64,000 bases of DNA from Terramyces sp. JEL0728. Taxonomy: Eukaryota > Chytridiomycota > Chytridiomycetes > Rhizophydiales > Terramycetaceae. The stretch is taken from positions 1-64,000 of the forward strand of contig JADIIU010000027.1 in NCBI GenBank assembly GCA_027603945.1. The letters run 5' to 3'. Each line of letters begins with the position of its first letter. Position 1 is the first letter of the stretch. Shown piece after piece: positions 10,354 through 21,866 of this stretch. The position numbers and the translations under genes are program-made. The notes below the pieces were generated by a model. It searched no databases, was not told the DNA's origin, and worked only from the letters and a program-made list of their open reading frames with translations.

Positions 10354-13300
10354 ATGGGATCCACCACAATCCAACCCTTTTTCTTTTATAATTCAATGAA
10401 TCCACCACGGAACATGAACTGTAGCTCATGCAATGTATCCAACTACATGCTGAGACAGTCTCCGTTTGATCCATCTGACTGGTTTTGCCAGTCTTGTCAA
10501 TGCATGCTGGGATTAGTAGATTCGGCTAGGAGAAATACAGATATCAAAAGAAAAATCAATGATGACGGCATCCCAGGGAAAAAGAAAGCTAGGCCTAGTA
10601 AAAAGAAAAAGAAATCCAGAGCTAAAGATGTGTCGCAGGTAATAGATGAAGTTGCAATTGAAACACAAACCGTAATAGTGGAAGTACCTTGCAAAGGAAC
10701 CCAATTTGATGAAGAAAACACTTTGAATTCAAATGGCAATATTCCAGTTCCGACTCAGATTGTGCCAACTGCTCCAACTATACTCTACAAAATCAAAGAT
10801 ACTCGCCGAAACAATCAAATTAAGCCAAACATGGCAAATGAAGACTTGTTTCTATCCAGAAGAGCAAAAGCTAAACTACTAGAATTGGAAAAGGATATAC
10901 AAGATATTAAATTTCCTGTTGGTGCTGAAGTGCTAGTAGCAGATGGTGGCAATGCACTCTGGCCTGCTAAAGTTGTTCAGGTGCAGAGTGCAAAAAGGTT
11001 GATTTCGTATCATGGATGGGAAAGCGTGCACGACGAATGGATAGACAGTGACAGCAAGCGGCTGTTTGAGTGTGATATTGCTCCGCCGATTCCAGACCAA
11101 CAGTTTGTTAAGGTGGTATCGAGGACGGTAACATCTACTAATATAGAAAACAGAAATTACACAGAAAAAGCTGGCACGACCTGAATCAATTGCCAAGATT
11201 TCACCAACTACATCCGAACATCTACAGGAAATGGCATGTTCGAGTGAGAACGCATTCATGTCCACAGGATCCTTCAACACGCGTAGAACTTTACAATTTT
11301 TGGGAGAGTCGAATGCTGTTGAAGTTTCTTCCCATGGGTTTGTCTTGGGGAACATTGTAGAAATAAAAGATAGAACTAGAAACTGGAACCCTGCAAAAAT
11401 GGTTGAATTTCACAAGGGAAAGATAAAATTCAGTTACTTTGGCTGGAGTTCCAAATATGACGAATGGATAGATTCAGATTCAAGAAGAATTAGAAAAGCA
11501 GATCATTTGAAGCCGGAGAATTTGCCCACGACAATAATAGAGTCTGAAACAGAAGTCGAAGATGAACTTACAACCATCCCACAAGCTCATATCACAGTGG
11601 TAGCGCGAACCCAAGCCGAACAAGAAACATCAGAAAGCAAACACTCTACTAATTTAGAATATATTGATACTGCAAACTCGCACTCTCAGGAAATAAACAG
11701 CGAGGATGACTCAAGTTGGAAGATATTCTGCAATGAATGTCAGGTTCGAATTAAAACATACAGAATGTACTGTATGAAATGCGAAATTCCATCGGACGGC
11801 TGGGACTATCAGTCTTTTGATTTGTGTGTTTGGTGTTTTGAAACTAAATTTCCAAAACATAAACACAAGCAAGAGGATTTTGCGAAAGAAAATCTTGTAG
11901 AAAAGCAGGCAAAAATTGTCAAGGCTACTTTGGAGGTGGCAGCTACAGTTGATAATTTGGATCAGTGGCAGATAAATTGCAACCAATGCGAAAAGACAAT
12001 CAAATCAATGCGTATTTATTGCAGCAAGTGTGAAATACCCTCAGAAGGATACGACTATCAATCGTTTGAGCTTTGTGTGGACTGCTATTATAAAAAATTC
12101 CCCATACATGATCATCCTCCCTCGGATTTCGTGGAGGAAACACTGGAAACTGTCAACGGAAAGGGAAGAAAAAGGAAAAATGCAATATCAATTAAATATA
12201 CGACAGACAAGAGTTTGATCAAGATCAAGGACATGTTAAAAGGCAAAAAGGAAAGTAGTGACTCGACTTTGAATGCATTTTCAGATATTCACAACACAAG
12301 AACCGCACACAAAATATTAAATGAAAAGACTGTAACTACGCAAGGGTTTTCTGTGGGACAGGAAGTGTTGGTGGCTGACGGCGGTAATGCTCTCTGGCCT
12401 GGTGTAGTAAAAGAAGCAAAAGGATCAAAGCGATTAATATCATATCATGGATGGAGCGCTGCGCACGACGAGTGGATTGACTCTACTAGCAAGAGATTAT
12501 TTGCGTCCAGCGAGCAGTTTGCAATCCCACAAATAACCGAAGAATCAGTGGCAATTATTGCACGGTCCATGAAACCAATTGTGGAGAAAGTTGAACCAGA
12601 AGAAAAGGTAGAGCCAGTTGCAGTGGCATCTATTGTAGAGCCTGCAAAGCAAGTTATTAAATTACCATTTAAACAATTTGTGTCGACCGGATCCTTTAAT
12701 ACAAGGAGAACATTGCAGCTATTAAATCAGGAAATCACTCTTCCGCAATCAAACGACACGCTAACGACTGCAGAAACCGTTAATATTCACGGCTTTGTCC
12801 CCAATAAAATAGTGGAAATTAAGGACAAGGAGGGAAAATGGTGGCCAGCAAGGATGGTTGGCTTGTTTGAAGGCTCAATAAGATTCAGATTTCTCGGTTG
12901 GAGTGCGAAATATGATGAAATGATAGATTCAGACAGCAGACGGATCCGCGAATGTGTGACCATGCCATCGGAAGAACTTGTAAATGAAATAGTCGATGAA
13001 ACTGAAAGCGAAGAAGAGTGTAAACCGGTAATAAGGAAAAATCGAAAGAGTAAAGTTTACGATTCGGATGACGAATCTTGGAAAATTTATTGCAACAGAT
13101 GCACCAAAAGAATCAGAAACGTCAGGGTTTATTGCACTTATTGTGAAGTGCCAGCGGACGATTGGGGATACGAGTCTTTCGATATTTGCCTAGTATGCTT
13201 TGAATACAACTTTCCTTTCCATGTGCATCCACGGACGTCGTTTGCTAGAGAGATTCTATTCAACCCATCCAATGAACTGGATTTTGTGAAAGATGTGATT

Positions 13301-16054
13301 GATGAAGAATGCATCTTGCAAGTAGTTAAGGGAGACGTAGCAGCAAAAGAGTGTATGTTTTGTCATTTACCAGAAAATGAAGAGAATTCTTTTGTAAGTG
13401 ATAAGCCATTCTTGATTTCAATTGGTACGAAATCAAAACACTATTCGCAATTATGGGCACATGAAAAATGTGCCAGATATGCACCAGAGGTTTTTGTTGA
13501 TAAAGGAAATTGGTACAATGTCGGTCGAGCAGTCCGTAGATCTCGAGGGTTAAAATGTATAAAATGTGAAAAGCCTGGTGCTACAATCGGATGTTTTAAA
13601 TCCAAGTGTTTCCGGAATTATCATTTGGAATGTACGGATAAAGATCTGTCCTTCTTTGACAGGGGCATTCTCTTCTGGTGCCCAAAACACGAAGGGATAC
13701 TGAATCGGATGGTAATGCCTACTAATATGAGGATGACTTTGACGATAGCTTTTTGTGCGATAGTTGTAATATGTCGTTGAAAAATGAATCGTGGTATACC
13801 TGCGAATCGTGCAGCAAAGACTATTTCTCAACTTTTGATATCTGCACCTACTGCTTTGATAATAGATTCCCCAACACACATCCTCACCAAAAAGAAGCAT
13901 TTATTACAACTGATATAAAGAATAGAAATGACATTAGAAACAGAGAAAAGGAAAAATATGCTCGAAAAAAGAAAGATGGTAACTGTGCTCTAATTCAGCT
14001 ACCGCCAAAATATTACAGCAGTTTAGAAAGAATGTTAACGCTACTACCACAACAAAAAAGATGGAGAAAAGAATTAACAAGTGCGCTTTCTGCAGATTTT
14101 CCAAAGCAACTGAATGGAGACAATGTAAATGTCGGATAACTTAGGGAACAACGGGCTTCTTATATGTGAAGGATGCTACCAACTAACTCCAAATTCTTTA
14201 AATTTAAGTGTATCCTGCAGCTCGAATCAACCAATAAGAAGTATAACCAACCAGGATTCTACGCCAGCCGTGGTATATGCTTGTGACTTTGAAAATTACA
14301 AGCACGAATACTATTCAACTAGAAGGGTTACCAACAACGAACCCGAGCCTCTGGTTGAAACTGTTGTCCCCCCAACATACTATTCAAATTATAAACCTGC
14401 CGATGATCACTTATTTTCAATGATTATGGACTCTACATTTTACGACATTCCTTCTAGGGCACCCAGGTGGGCTAGTCATTCAGGGAGCGATTACCATGGT
14501 ATCTTTTTCTAATTCAGGGACATGGCTGCCACAGCTGGTTAATTCGACCCTAAAAAAGTATACAGTAGAAGGTGAACGTGTGCTGAGTAACTTTATTGGC
14601 AGGGGAACGGATGCCATCGAGTCCCTACTCCTAAAAAGAAGGTAGTTCTGTGATAACTCTAGATTATGCGGTGTTGATGTCAATCCGTTAGCTATTACTT
14701 TGGCTCAGAGAAATTCTTCATTTGCAATACCAAAAACAATGAATATTTCAGCAGTATACCGTCCGATAATAGTTCTTGGCGATGCGAGAAACCTCTCCGG
14801 TCCGTTATTTGAGGACGAGTTGTACTCTCACATTCTGTCACACCCCCCATATAAAGACTGCATCCAGTACAGGTAGTTTAGCTCTAACCAAGCTCGCAAT
14901 TGGAAAATGATCTTTCTCGCATCCCCGAGCTGGATGATTTCTTGGACGAAATGCTAAAAGTTGTAAAGGAATCATATAGACTCTTGAAATTCAATCGCCG
15001 ACTGACTTTGGGCATTGGCGACAACCGAAAAGGATGCTATCTTATCCCAGTATCGTTCAAGCTGTTTGAGCTTTATCTGAAAGAAGGGTTTGAATTAGAA
15101 GAGTTGATTATCAAAAAACAAAGACATTGCCAAGGTGCGGAATTGGGAAAATATCTTTCGGTGCAGTATGATTTCTTGGTCATGGAACATGAATATATTG
15201 CTATATTCAGGAAAAATGGCACTCGCTTGGATTACTCACCTGTTCATTGGGAGGGTGATTGTCGAATTGAATTTACCGAAGAGATCTGCGAAATGGATTC
15301 GGATCCAGAGTTTGTGAATACCAGCTCTGTATGGGAAGTGGAAAGCTGTGACCCTGACTGTATCGTCAAGGATATTGCGAATAGATTTGGCGATATTGAA
15401 TACAGCCAGGTTCGTATCAGGTCTAGCAAGTTTTTCAGTAGGGTTCGAAAGAACAAATACGACCCCGCAAACTTTCATAACTCGGAAGAAATCCAAATTG
15501 ACGATGTCCCTGTTAATCTATATATCCTTCCGCATATTGAAGTATCAAACATTGAAATCAAGTCAGAAAACTGGGTTAATGACTATCGCAAATTGGTGCT
15601 TTCCATCGCGAAAAGAGCTGCAGAACGATTAGAATCCGACGGTCTGTTCATCTTCGGGGTGAAAGATTACAGAATCCCTTATTCCAAGGAATGTGCGCTG
15701 CCGGATTTAAATGAATATGATGCACTATGTAGAACCTTGGAAGATTTAGCATTCAAAGACAGCAAACCTCAACTGAGCGTCCGTCATACGAAATTCGTAC
15801 CGTTAACGATGCTGGTGTTTGAAGATCTATCCAAACATATGGAAAATGAATTTAGGCTGAAAGACTTTTTCGTAGTTGTACCAACTGGCTATTCTTGCGA
15901 TGCTACCGCTCCTGTTGAGCAGCTGAAGGTATGCTTGGAAACTGAAAGGGGCAGATGGGCAGAGGAATTGAAGGCAGAACAACTCGGCCAAGATGGTGTG
16001 AGGAAAAAGCTTCCTATCGTGAATTCAAACTATTTTGTTTTTATAAAATTGTAA
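10354..16054 (+). CDS. Chromatin-reader / DNA methyltransferase fusion (chromo-barrel, ZZ-like, ePHD, MTase)
   Basis: Predicted nuclear protein of about 1859 aa. Exons: 10354-11127, 11147-13711, 13732-14124, 14145-14498, 14518-14641, 14663-14872, 14893-16054. Order: a CxxC…CxxC zinc ribbon (~aa 17-50), four chromo-barrel/Tudor-knot repeats (~190-240, 320-378, 660-712, 806-860; each with LWP/NP…W…DEWIDS-type ends), four ZZ-like Cys/His fingers (~446, 531, 900, 1119) and one extended PHD (~990-1108) with the final HLEC…CPKH. Then comes a SAM-dependent MTase core with VLSNFIGRGTDAIE (motif I), CGVDVNP, LSHPPYKDC (catalytic xPPY type) and GDNRKG, followed by a related C-terminal half ending IVNSNYFVFIKL. 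The HPPY motif and HEYIAIFRK resemble prokaryotic amino-DNA methylases (N4-cytosine or N6-adenine); which base is modified is not decidable here. Exon 4 needs two +1 shifts (T14184, T14284) to stay open. Confidence 0.82.
14184..14186 (+). other. Apparent +1 frameshift at an in-frame TAA
   Basis: Frame GTTGFLYVKDATN meets TAA at 14184. Skipping the T gives AAC TCC AAA TTC…, a continuous NSKFFKFKCILQLES. No GT-AG intron of usual size exists; the only GT-AG option, 14166-14208, is 43 nt and deletes this segment. Confidence 0.55.
14284..14286 (+). other. Apparent +1 frameshift at an in-frame TGA
   Basis: Frame YNQPGFYASRGICL meets TGA at 14284. Skipping the T continues as DFENYKHEYYSTRR into the conserved pre-MTase segment. 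It lies exactly 100 nt after the first shift. GT-AG candidates nearby (30 and 33 nt) do not change frame, so they cannot explain it. Confidence 0.55.
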
Positions 16055-16102
16055 ATTTCATTCGTGTTTAAGTTGTACGTCAGATTCAAGTCGCGTTTTA
16101 CT

Positions 16103-18523
16103 ATGTCAGGAGAGAAAGAAAATGTTATTGTAGTTGGAAGATGCAGACCATTCAGCGAGAAAGAAAAGCTGGCAGGCCATACAAAAGTTGCCGAGATGAA
16201 CAAAAAGAATGGATCTATTATGCTGTCAAATCCAAAAAATACTTTAGATGTCAAAACCTTTTCGTTTGATGCGGTATTTGATGAAGATTCCACCCAAGTA
16301 CGGATCTGATTTAATGTAGTCCGAAGTGTATAATTCAACAGCGCGGACAATTGTAGAAGCCGCATTAGGTGGGTTTAATGGAACAGTCTTTGTCTATGGC
16401 CAGGTATAGAATTCCTAAGATAGACCGGTACGGGGAAAACGTACTCGATGCAAGGAGTGCATAGCATCCCACATTTGAGAGGTATCATTCCCCAATGTTT
16501 TCACCATATATTTGATTTCATTTCCCGGACCGGACACAAAAAGTTTCTTGTTCGAGTATCATTTTTAGAAATTTACAATGAAGAAGTAAAGGATTTGCTG
16601 ATTAAACAAAACAAAAATCCAAAGGGCGGGCTGGATTTAAAAGAAAATCCAGATACCGGGGTTTTTGTAAAGGATCTTACAGCCGTCGTAGTAAAGTCGG
16701 TTGAAGAGTTGGAAGCATTGATGGAATTGGGCAATAAGAATAGGTCTGTTGGTGCAACCCTGATGAACGAAAATTCATCCAGGTCGCATTCTATCTTTAC
16801 AATTACAATAGAGTCCTCAGAGGTAGGTCCTGATGGCCAAGGTATAGTGAATACTAATATAGACAAGTATGTGTCTGGGAAGCTGAATTTGGTTGATTTG
16901 GCCGGTTCTGAGAGACAGTCGAAAACAGGTGCTTCGGGCGATAGACTTAAAGAAGCCACCAAGATCAACTTGTCTCTTTCTGCATTAGGAAACTGTATAT
17001 CGGCTTTAGTAGATGGAAAGAGTTTTCATATACCATACAGAGATTCAAAATTAACACGTACATCTTGTTAATTTCAGGTTTATTACAAGATTCGTTGGGA
17101 GGAAATGCAAAAACATTAATGATTGCAACCCTCAGCCCCGCTAGCTACAACTTTGAAGAAACCCTATCCACGTTACGATATGCAAACAGGGCAAAGAATA
17201 TCAAGAACAAACCAGTCGTTAACGAAGATCCCAAAGATGCTATGCTCAGGGAATATCAAAATGAAATTGAAAGGCTGCGACTTGCTCTTGAAGCGAGACA
17301 AAAAGGCACTGGACAAGCCAAAGTTGTTACTAAAATTGTAAAAAAGACTGTCGTCAGGAAAAGGCAAGGGAAGAAAGCTCAACAAGAGGCTGATGCGCTA
17401 TCTTCAGAGGAAGAGGATATAGATGATGAATCTGTGAATCGAGAAATCAAAGACACAACCGAAAGCATGGTGAATCCTTTAGCAGTATTGGACCCAGACA
17501 CAATTGCGAAACTGCAGGAAGAAGTTGATGCTGAGAAGAAGGCATTGCTGGCATCTAAAGATATGGTTGTAGAGGAAAGACAAAGAATAGCTGCTGAACT
17601 AGAAAAGAGAGCTGCAGACCTGGAGCAAGAAAGACAGGAAAGAGAGGCTCTAGCAATTAAATTGCAAGCTATGGAGGGCAAACTTTTGATTGGCGGGGTA
17701 AATATTGAAGAAAAGATCAATGAACAAGAAAGAATTATACAGGAAACAGAAGCCCAGCTGCAAGAGGAGCAGAGACGGAAAAGATTGCTGGAAAAGAGGA
17801 TCGAAGCCAAGCAGGAAGTCCAACTGCAGTTGGAAGAAAACTTTTCATCCTTACAAGAAGAGGTGGAAGTGAAAACAAAGAAACTAAAAAAGTTGTGGGG
17901 TAAGCTGCAAGAAGTCAAAGAGGAAATTAACGACATCAAAGATGAATTTAGAATAGAAAAAGAAGATTTGCTAGACACAATTCGCGAGCTTTCAAGAGAA
18001 TTGGAATTGAAAATTACAATAACCGAAAACTTTATCCCTGAAGAAGAGCAGCGAAAAATGGAAAAGCAAACAGTTTATAACGAAGAAAAAGACGACTGGG
18101 CACTAAGAAAAATTATAAACAGGGGAAGGGAGAGAAAGCTTGAAAGACCTCATTCAATCTCAACAGTAAAGCGGCCAGTGTGCCAGTATGTAAAATTGGT
18201 TCTTGGCATGGGCGACGTAAATCCAAGGTATAGAGTTGATAATATCGCCACCTTGCAGGTAATTAGTTTTAATTTAGCTGGAGCTTCCAGAAAGAACTAC
18301 TTTGCAAAATGAAGCGCCAAGAAAGGGCGGCCATCAAATCTCTCCTCTGCAAGGTGCGTTAGACTACGCACTATCTCAAGACAATGACGAGGTATTTGTC
18401 TCTTCGGATCTAATGGGCGAGTCGATCTATGACCTTTCAAACGAAAAGAGAAGTAAATCAAGAGGGTTGAACGAAGGCTATCCAAGCGCCAAGGGACAGC
18501 GACCAAAGAGTAGGTATGCATAA
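16103..18523 (+). CDS. Kinesin-2 motor (KIF3/FLA10 type), anterograde IFT
   Basis: Plus-end motor for intraflagellar transport, normally a heterodimer plus KAP. Exons: 16103-16297, 16320-16403, 16424-17057, 17078-18258, 18278-18523, giving 779 aa. The motor domain is N-terminal (aa 1-330) with P-loop [11 protein letters not shown] split by a 20-nt intron after GQ, switch [12 protein letters not shown], switch [12 protein letters not shown] and [14 protein letters not shown] long coiled coil follows (about aa 345-640). Kinesin-2 tail signatures are clear: [16 protein letters not shown] and [18 protein letters not shown], as in KIF3A/B. The globular tail is basic and short. The start ATG follows a CGCGTTTT stretch. 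Together with RSPH10B and DNAI4 it shows the organism builds flagella. Confidence 0.93.
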
Positions 18524-18590
18524 GTGTAAGCCCTGCCAATAAAATCTATTCATTATTGCTCCAAAGAAATAAACTTGAAAATTTTCGGAA

Positions 18591-19352
18591 ATGATCTCTT
18601 ATGCAGCTTCCAAACACATTGATTTAAAAAAGAAAACTCTAATAATGGTAATCATAATTAATTTAGCCTGGGCCAAACTCAGTAGCCTACCTAGGGCAAC
18701 TTGCGATCGATTTGCTCATTCACAATTTCGGATTTACCAGGGTAGGAGTTTTCAATTCACCTTTCGTTGAGCCAATTGTTGGATCTCGAGTGTATTCCGG
18801 GGAAGATGATCAAATATACACTTCATTCGAGTTGTATCACTCTGATCAATGCGAGTTTTTAATTGCCCAGTTACGATCACCAGTGACAGCTGGGTTTGGA
18901 ATTCAATTTGCCAAGGCACTCGCAGAATGGGTCCAGCAGAACGAAATCAAAGTATTTATAATAACTGGATTTGATAAAAAGAGAAGGGATGATGTGCAGC
19001 TCCGAAGCAATCAGTTATATTATCACTCTTCGGAAATCAAACTATCTGAATTTGGAATCAATGAAATTGAAAAAGAGTTGGAAGACTCTGAATATCCTTC
19101 ACGTTTGCCATTTGGTGCTGGAGTCTCCAGGTTTATTGTCCATGAGCTGAATCACAAAGGTTACACTGTACTTGGATATTTCACGGAAGAAGGAGGTTTG
19201 AATTGATTAACGTAGACAATTTGAATCCGTCGGTGGAACTGGTAGATGTAGTCTGCAAAGCGTTCAAGCTACAGTTCCCAAAGAAACTAAACTATCCTTC
19301 ATCTTGGGACAATTTGTATGGACCTCAAATTGACTTTAAGGAATTATTCTGA
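18591..19352 (+). CDS. PAC2: Proteasome assembly chaperone 2 (PSMG2/PAC2)
   Basis: Partner of PAC1 in assembling the 20S proteasome alpha ring. Exons: 18591-18647, 18667-19195, 19216-19352, giving 240 aa. Visible family features are LGQLAIDLLI near the N-terminus, a LIAQLRSPV strand, VFIITGFDKKRRDDVQLRSN and a C-terminal segment ending in PSSWDNLYGP. The first 19 codons come from a short exon that ends LIM and joins PGPNSVAYLGQ. Both introns (19 and 20 nt) restore frame. The gene ends 24 bp from the convergent RSPH10B stop. Confidence 0.82.
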
Positions 19353-19376
19353 ATAAATGCATTTAAAAGTATATTT

Positions 19377-21808
19377 CTATAACTCTTCTTTTCGGTCGCT
19401 AGGTCTCCTGGAGTCACTTTTTGCCGAACCAGGTTTTCCCACAGTTGAAAATCGTTGATTAGCAATCAGCGCGACCTCATTTAGAGTTGATACGTAGGAT
19501 TTTCTCTTCAAAAAGCTATTGATTAACTTGATTGCCTCCTGTCCATCTTGATTGCTTCTTATTACCTGATTGTAGAAATTGTGAATAGTGTCTGTATACA
19601 AATTCTTTAGTTCTGTAACGCCTAATTTAGTATTGTTATACGATCAATCTTTACAAGCGGTTTTTCTTCTGGCGGTTTCACTGTAGTTGACGGTCGTGCA
19701 GAGTGCTCTTGCTCTGCTGTTGGTGGCAGTTCGATTTTAGACAATCTCTTTTTAACTGTATTGGTCATCATTGTCGTAGCAGCCTTAGCCACCATAACAG
19801 ATCTTCTTCTCGCGGAAGACGGTGCCTCAATCTTCTGCTCTGATGGATTCGGCGGAATAGGTACTACTGGAGTACTGATTGGTACAACGGGTTCAGCAGG
19901 AGCTGTTTGTTCTTGCACTACAGTTTGTACTGGCGGGTCTTCTTCCTGGGGATTATTTTCAGCATATTCGAGTTTCGGTATAATATGTTCTGCAGACAAC
20001 TTGGCGCATTTATTGATGCAGCTTGTGAATTCATCCACAACCATCTATCCGTTATTTAAAATATACTTCAAATTCTAAATTGAGACTTCCATTTTCACTT
20101 ATTCCTGGGAACTGTTTTTTAAATTCCGAGATGACATTCTTCACATTTAATTCATTTCCGTATATCTCGAATATTTTATAGTCCTAAATTTAATTGGCAA
20201 TTACTTTTAGAATTAAAATAAATTCTCGATATGTAATTGTCTTGTCGTTTGTGGCATTTTTGAGTGAATTCTTTGATTCATGGTGCAGCAGATTATACAG
20301 GTTTTCCATTTGAGACTCGTTTGCACCACAGGCAGCCTTGTGTAAATAAATAATCAACCTCCCATGTTGACACAATTGGGTGCTCGCCTTCTCTCAGTTC
20401 TTCTGGGGGCTCTGCCAAGTAAGGCAACAAATGGGTCTTGATCATGTACGAAAACGAAGCAATTATTCCACTTTCATGAAGTGAAAGATTTGAGGATTTT
20501 TTGTATATGTGATGGGAAATTAGTAGAATATACTCCAAGAAATCATGGAAAATCATTTCTGTATTTCTATTATGTGGATCCTAGTTCAGGAATGCAGTAC
20601 ATTAAATTTATCGGTAAACGCTGGCTCGTCTTTAAATGCGATTGCGTAGGCACGATTTAGTTCCGCTAAATTAGCTGGGGGTACCAATCGAGAATCCTAA
20701 CGAAAGAATGCCAGTAGATTTCAACATGTCCCAGATGACAGACTTTACTATTATGTTTTTAGTGCGAAAGCCATTGATCTGTTTTGTTTTTTCGCAGCAT
20801 TTGTGGTAAAGTGCTCGCAGCGAAGTTGAATATCTAAATATTATTTTGTTCAACGCTAGAGTGATTTCGTTATCCGCATCAGTTCCTGCGTCGTTTGGAA
20901 TATGAAACAAGTACGGCATCAAGTTATTGAAGAGCTCAACCTTTTTAATTGGTCTATCTTCAACAAAGTCACCTTCGTAAACTCTTCCATTTTCCGAAAT
21001 AAACTTTCCGTATCCTTCTTTCAAGTTGTTTTTCCAATTTCCTTCGAATTTGGCTCCGCTTGAATAAAAGAACACACCATAGCCTTCGCGTTTCCCATCT
21101 ACCCAATATCCTGCGATTAGCTTGTAGAACCTCTGTACATATTTTGTAAAGGATATTGATGGTCTCGAAGTGGACTCATTTTCCAAATGTATTGCCCAAA
21201 GCCGTTTGGAACCCCATTTTCCCAATTTCCTTCGTATTCTTCGTTTCTATCGATCCAACTCATTTTTCCCTTTCCGCATTTCCAGTCGTCTTTCCATTCA
21301 CCAACGTAGTAATTCCCAGACTGATAAAGCATTTTACCATTGCCATGCTTTTTACCGCTCTTCCAGCTGCCGCTGTATACGCTTTGGTCGTCATAGTGGC
21401 ATTCGCTCTATCGACTTAACAATGCTCTTACATATCCATCTGGCTTACCCTTTGCCCATTCTCCGTCAATGAATTTGTTTTTAACTGTAAACACTCCAGT
21501 GCCATGGCGGAGACCGTTTTCCAACTGTCCCTTGTACAAAGTCTCTGCGTCCCTAGCATTAATATTACTAACCAAGTATATTCCCCGGTGCCTAATATGC
21601 GGTCGCTATCAAAATGCCCTCGATAGACTATTCCGTCGTTCCAATTATATATTCCTTCGCCATCCATTTTTCCACCTTTAAATTGGCCAATATAGGAACT
21701 TCCCGATTGAAAAGTGACAGTCCCGTTTCCATGATACTTTTGTTCATCGTCGTTTGCCGACTCTCCGACATAGCTATCTACAAACACATACTTTTTCACT
21801 GAAAACAT
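19377..21808 (-). CDS. RSPH10B: Radial spoke head protein 10B-like MORN-repeat protein
   Basis: Axonemal radial-spoke component. Exons (minus): 21573-21808, 21432-21552, 21131-21407, 20685-21110, 20601-20665, 20359-20580, 20205-20336, 20068-20183, 19642-20045, 19377-19621, giving 747 aa. The N-terminal 260 residues are MORN repeats (YxGxFxxGxxxGxGxY type, e.g. YIGQFKGGKMDGEGIY and YEGNWENGVPNGFGQY), several of them crossing splice junctions. The helical middle (FRYSTSLRALYHKCCEK, MIFHDFLEYILLISHHIY, TITYREFILILK) matches the post-MORN region of RSPH10B. The tail is proline-rich and basic. Nine introns of 19-24 nt. An ACGCGT box lies 10 bp upstream of the ATG. Confidence 0.85.
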
Positions 21809-21818
21809 GGGATTATTG

Positions 21819-21824
21819 ACGCGT
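21819..21824. promoter_or_regulatory. ACGCGT box upstream of RSPH10B
   Basis: ACGCGT within ACGCGTAAAAGT, 10 bp before the RSPH10B start. The same 12-mer occurs just before the RB start at 24704, in the same orientation relative to the gene. Confidence 0.35.
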
Positions 21825-21866
21825 AAAAGTTTTAATAAAGCATAAATAATATATCAGACGTTTGAT

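Noticed and set aside
14166..14208. 43-nt GT-AG intron in the methyltransferase gene
   Set aside because: Twice the normal length, deletes a natural-looking segment, and cannot explain the second shift at 14284.
17379..17978. 200-codon minus-strand open frame
   Set aside because: Ser/Phe/Leu-rich antisense of the kinesin coiled coil; a typical shadow of Glu/Lys codons.
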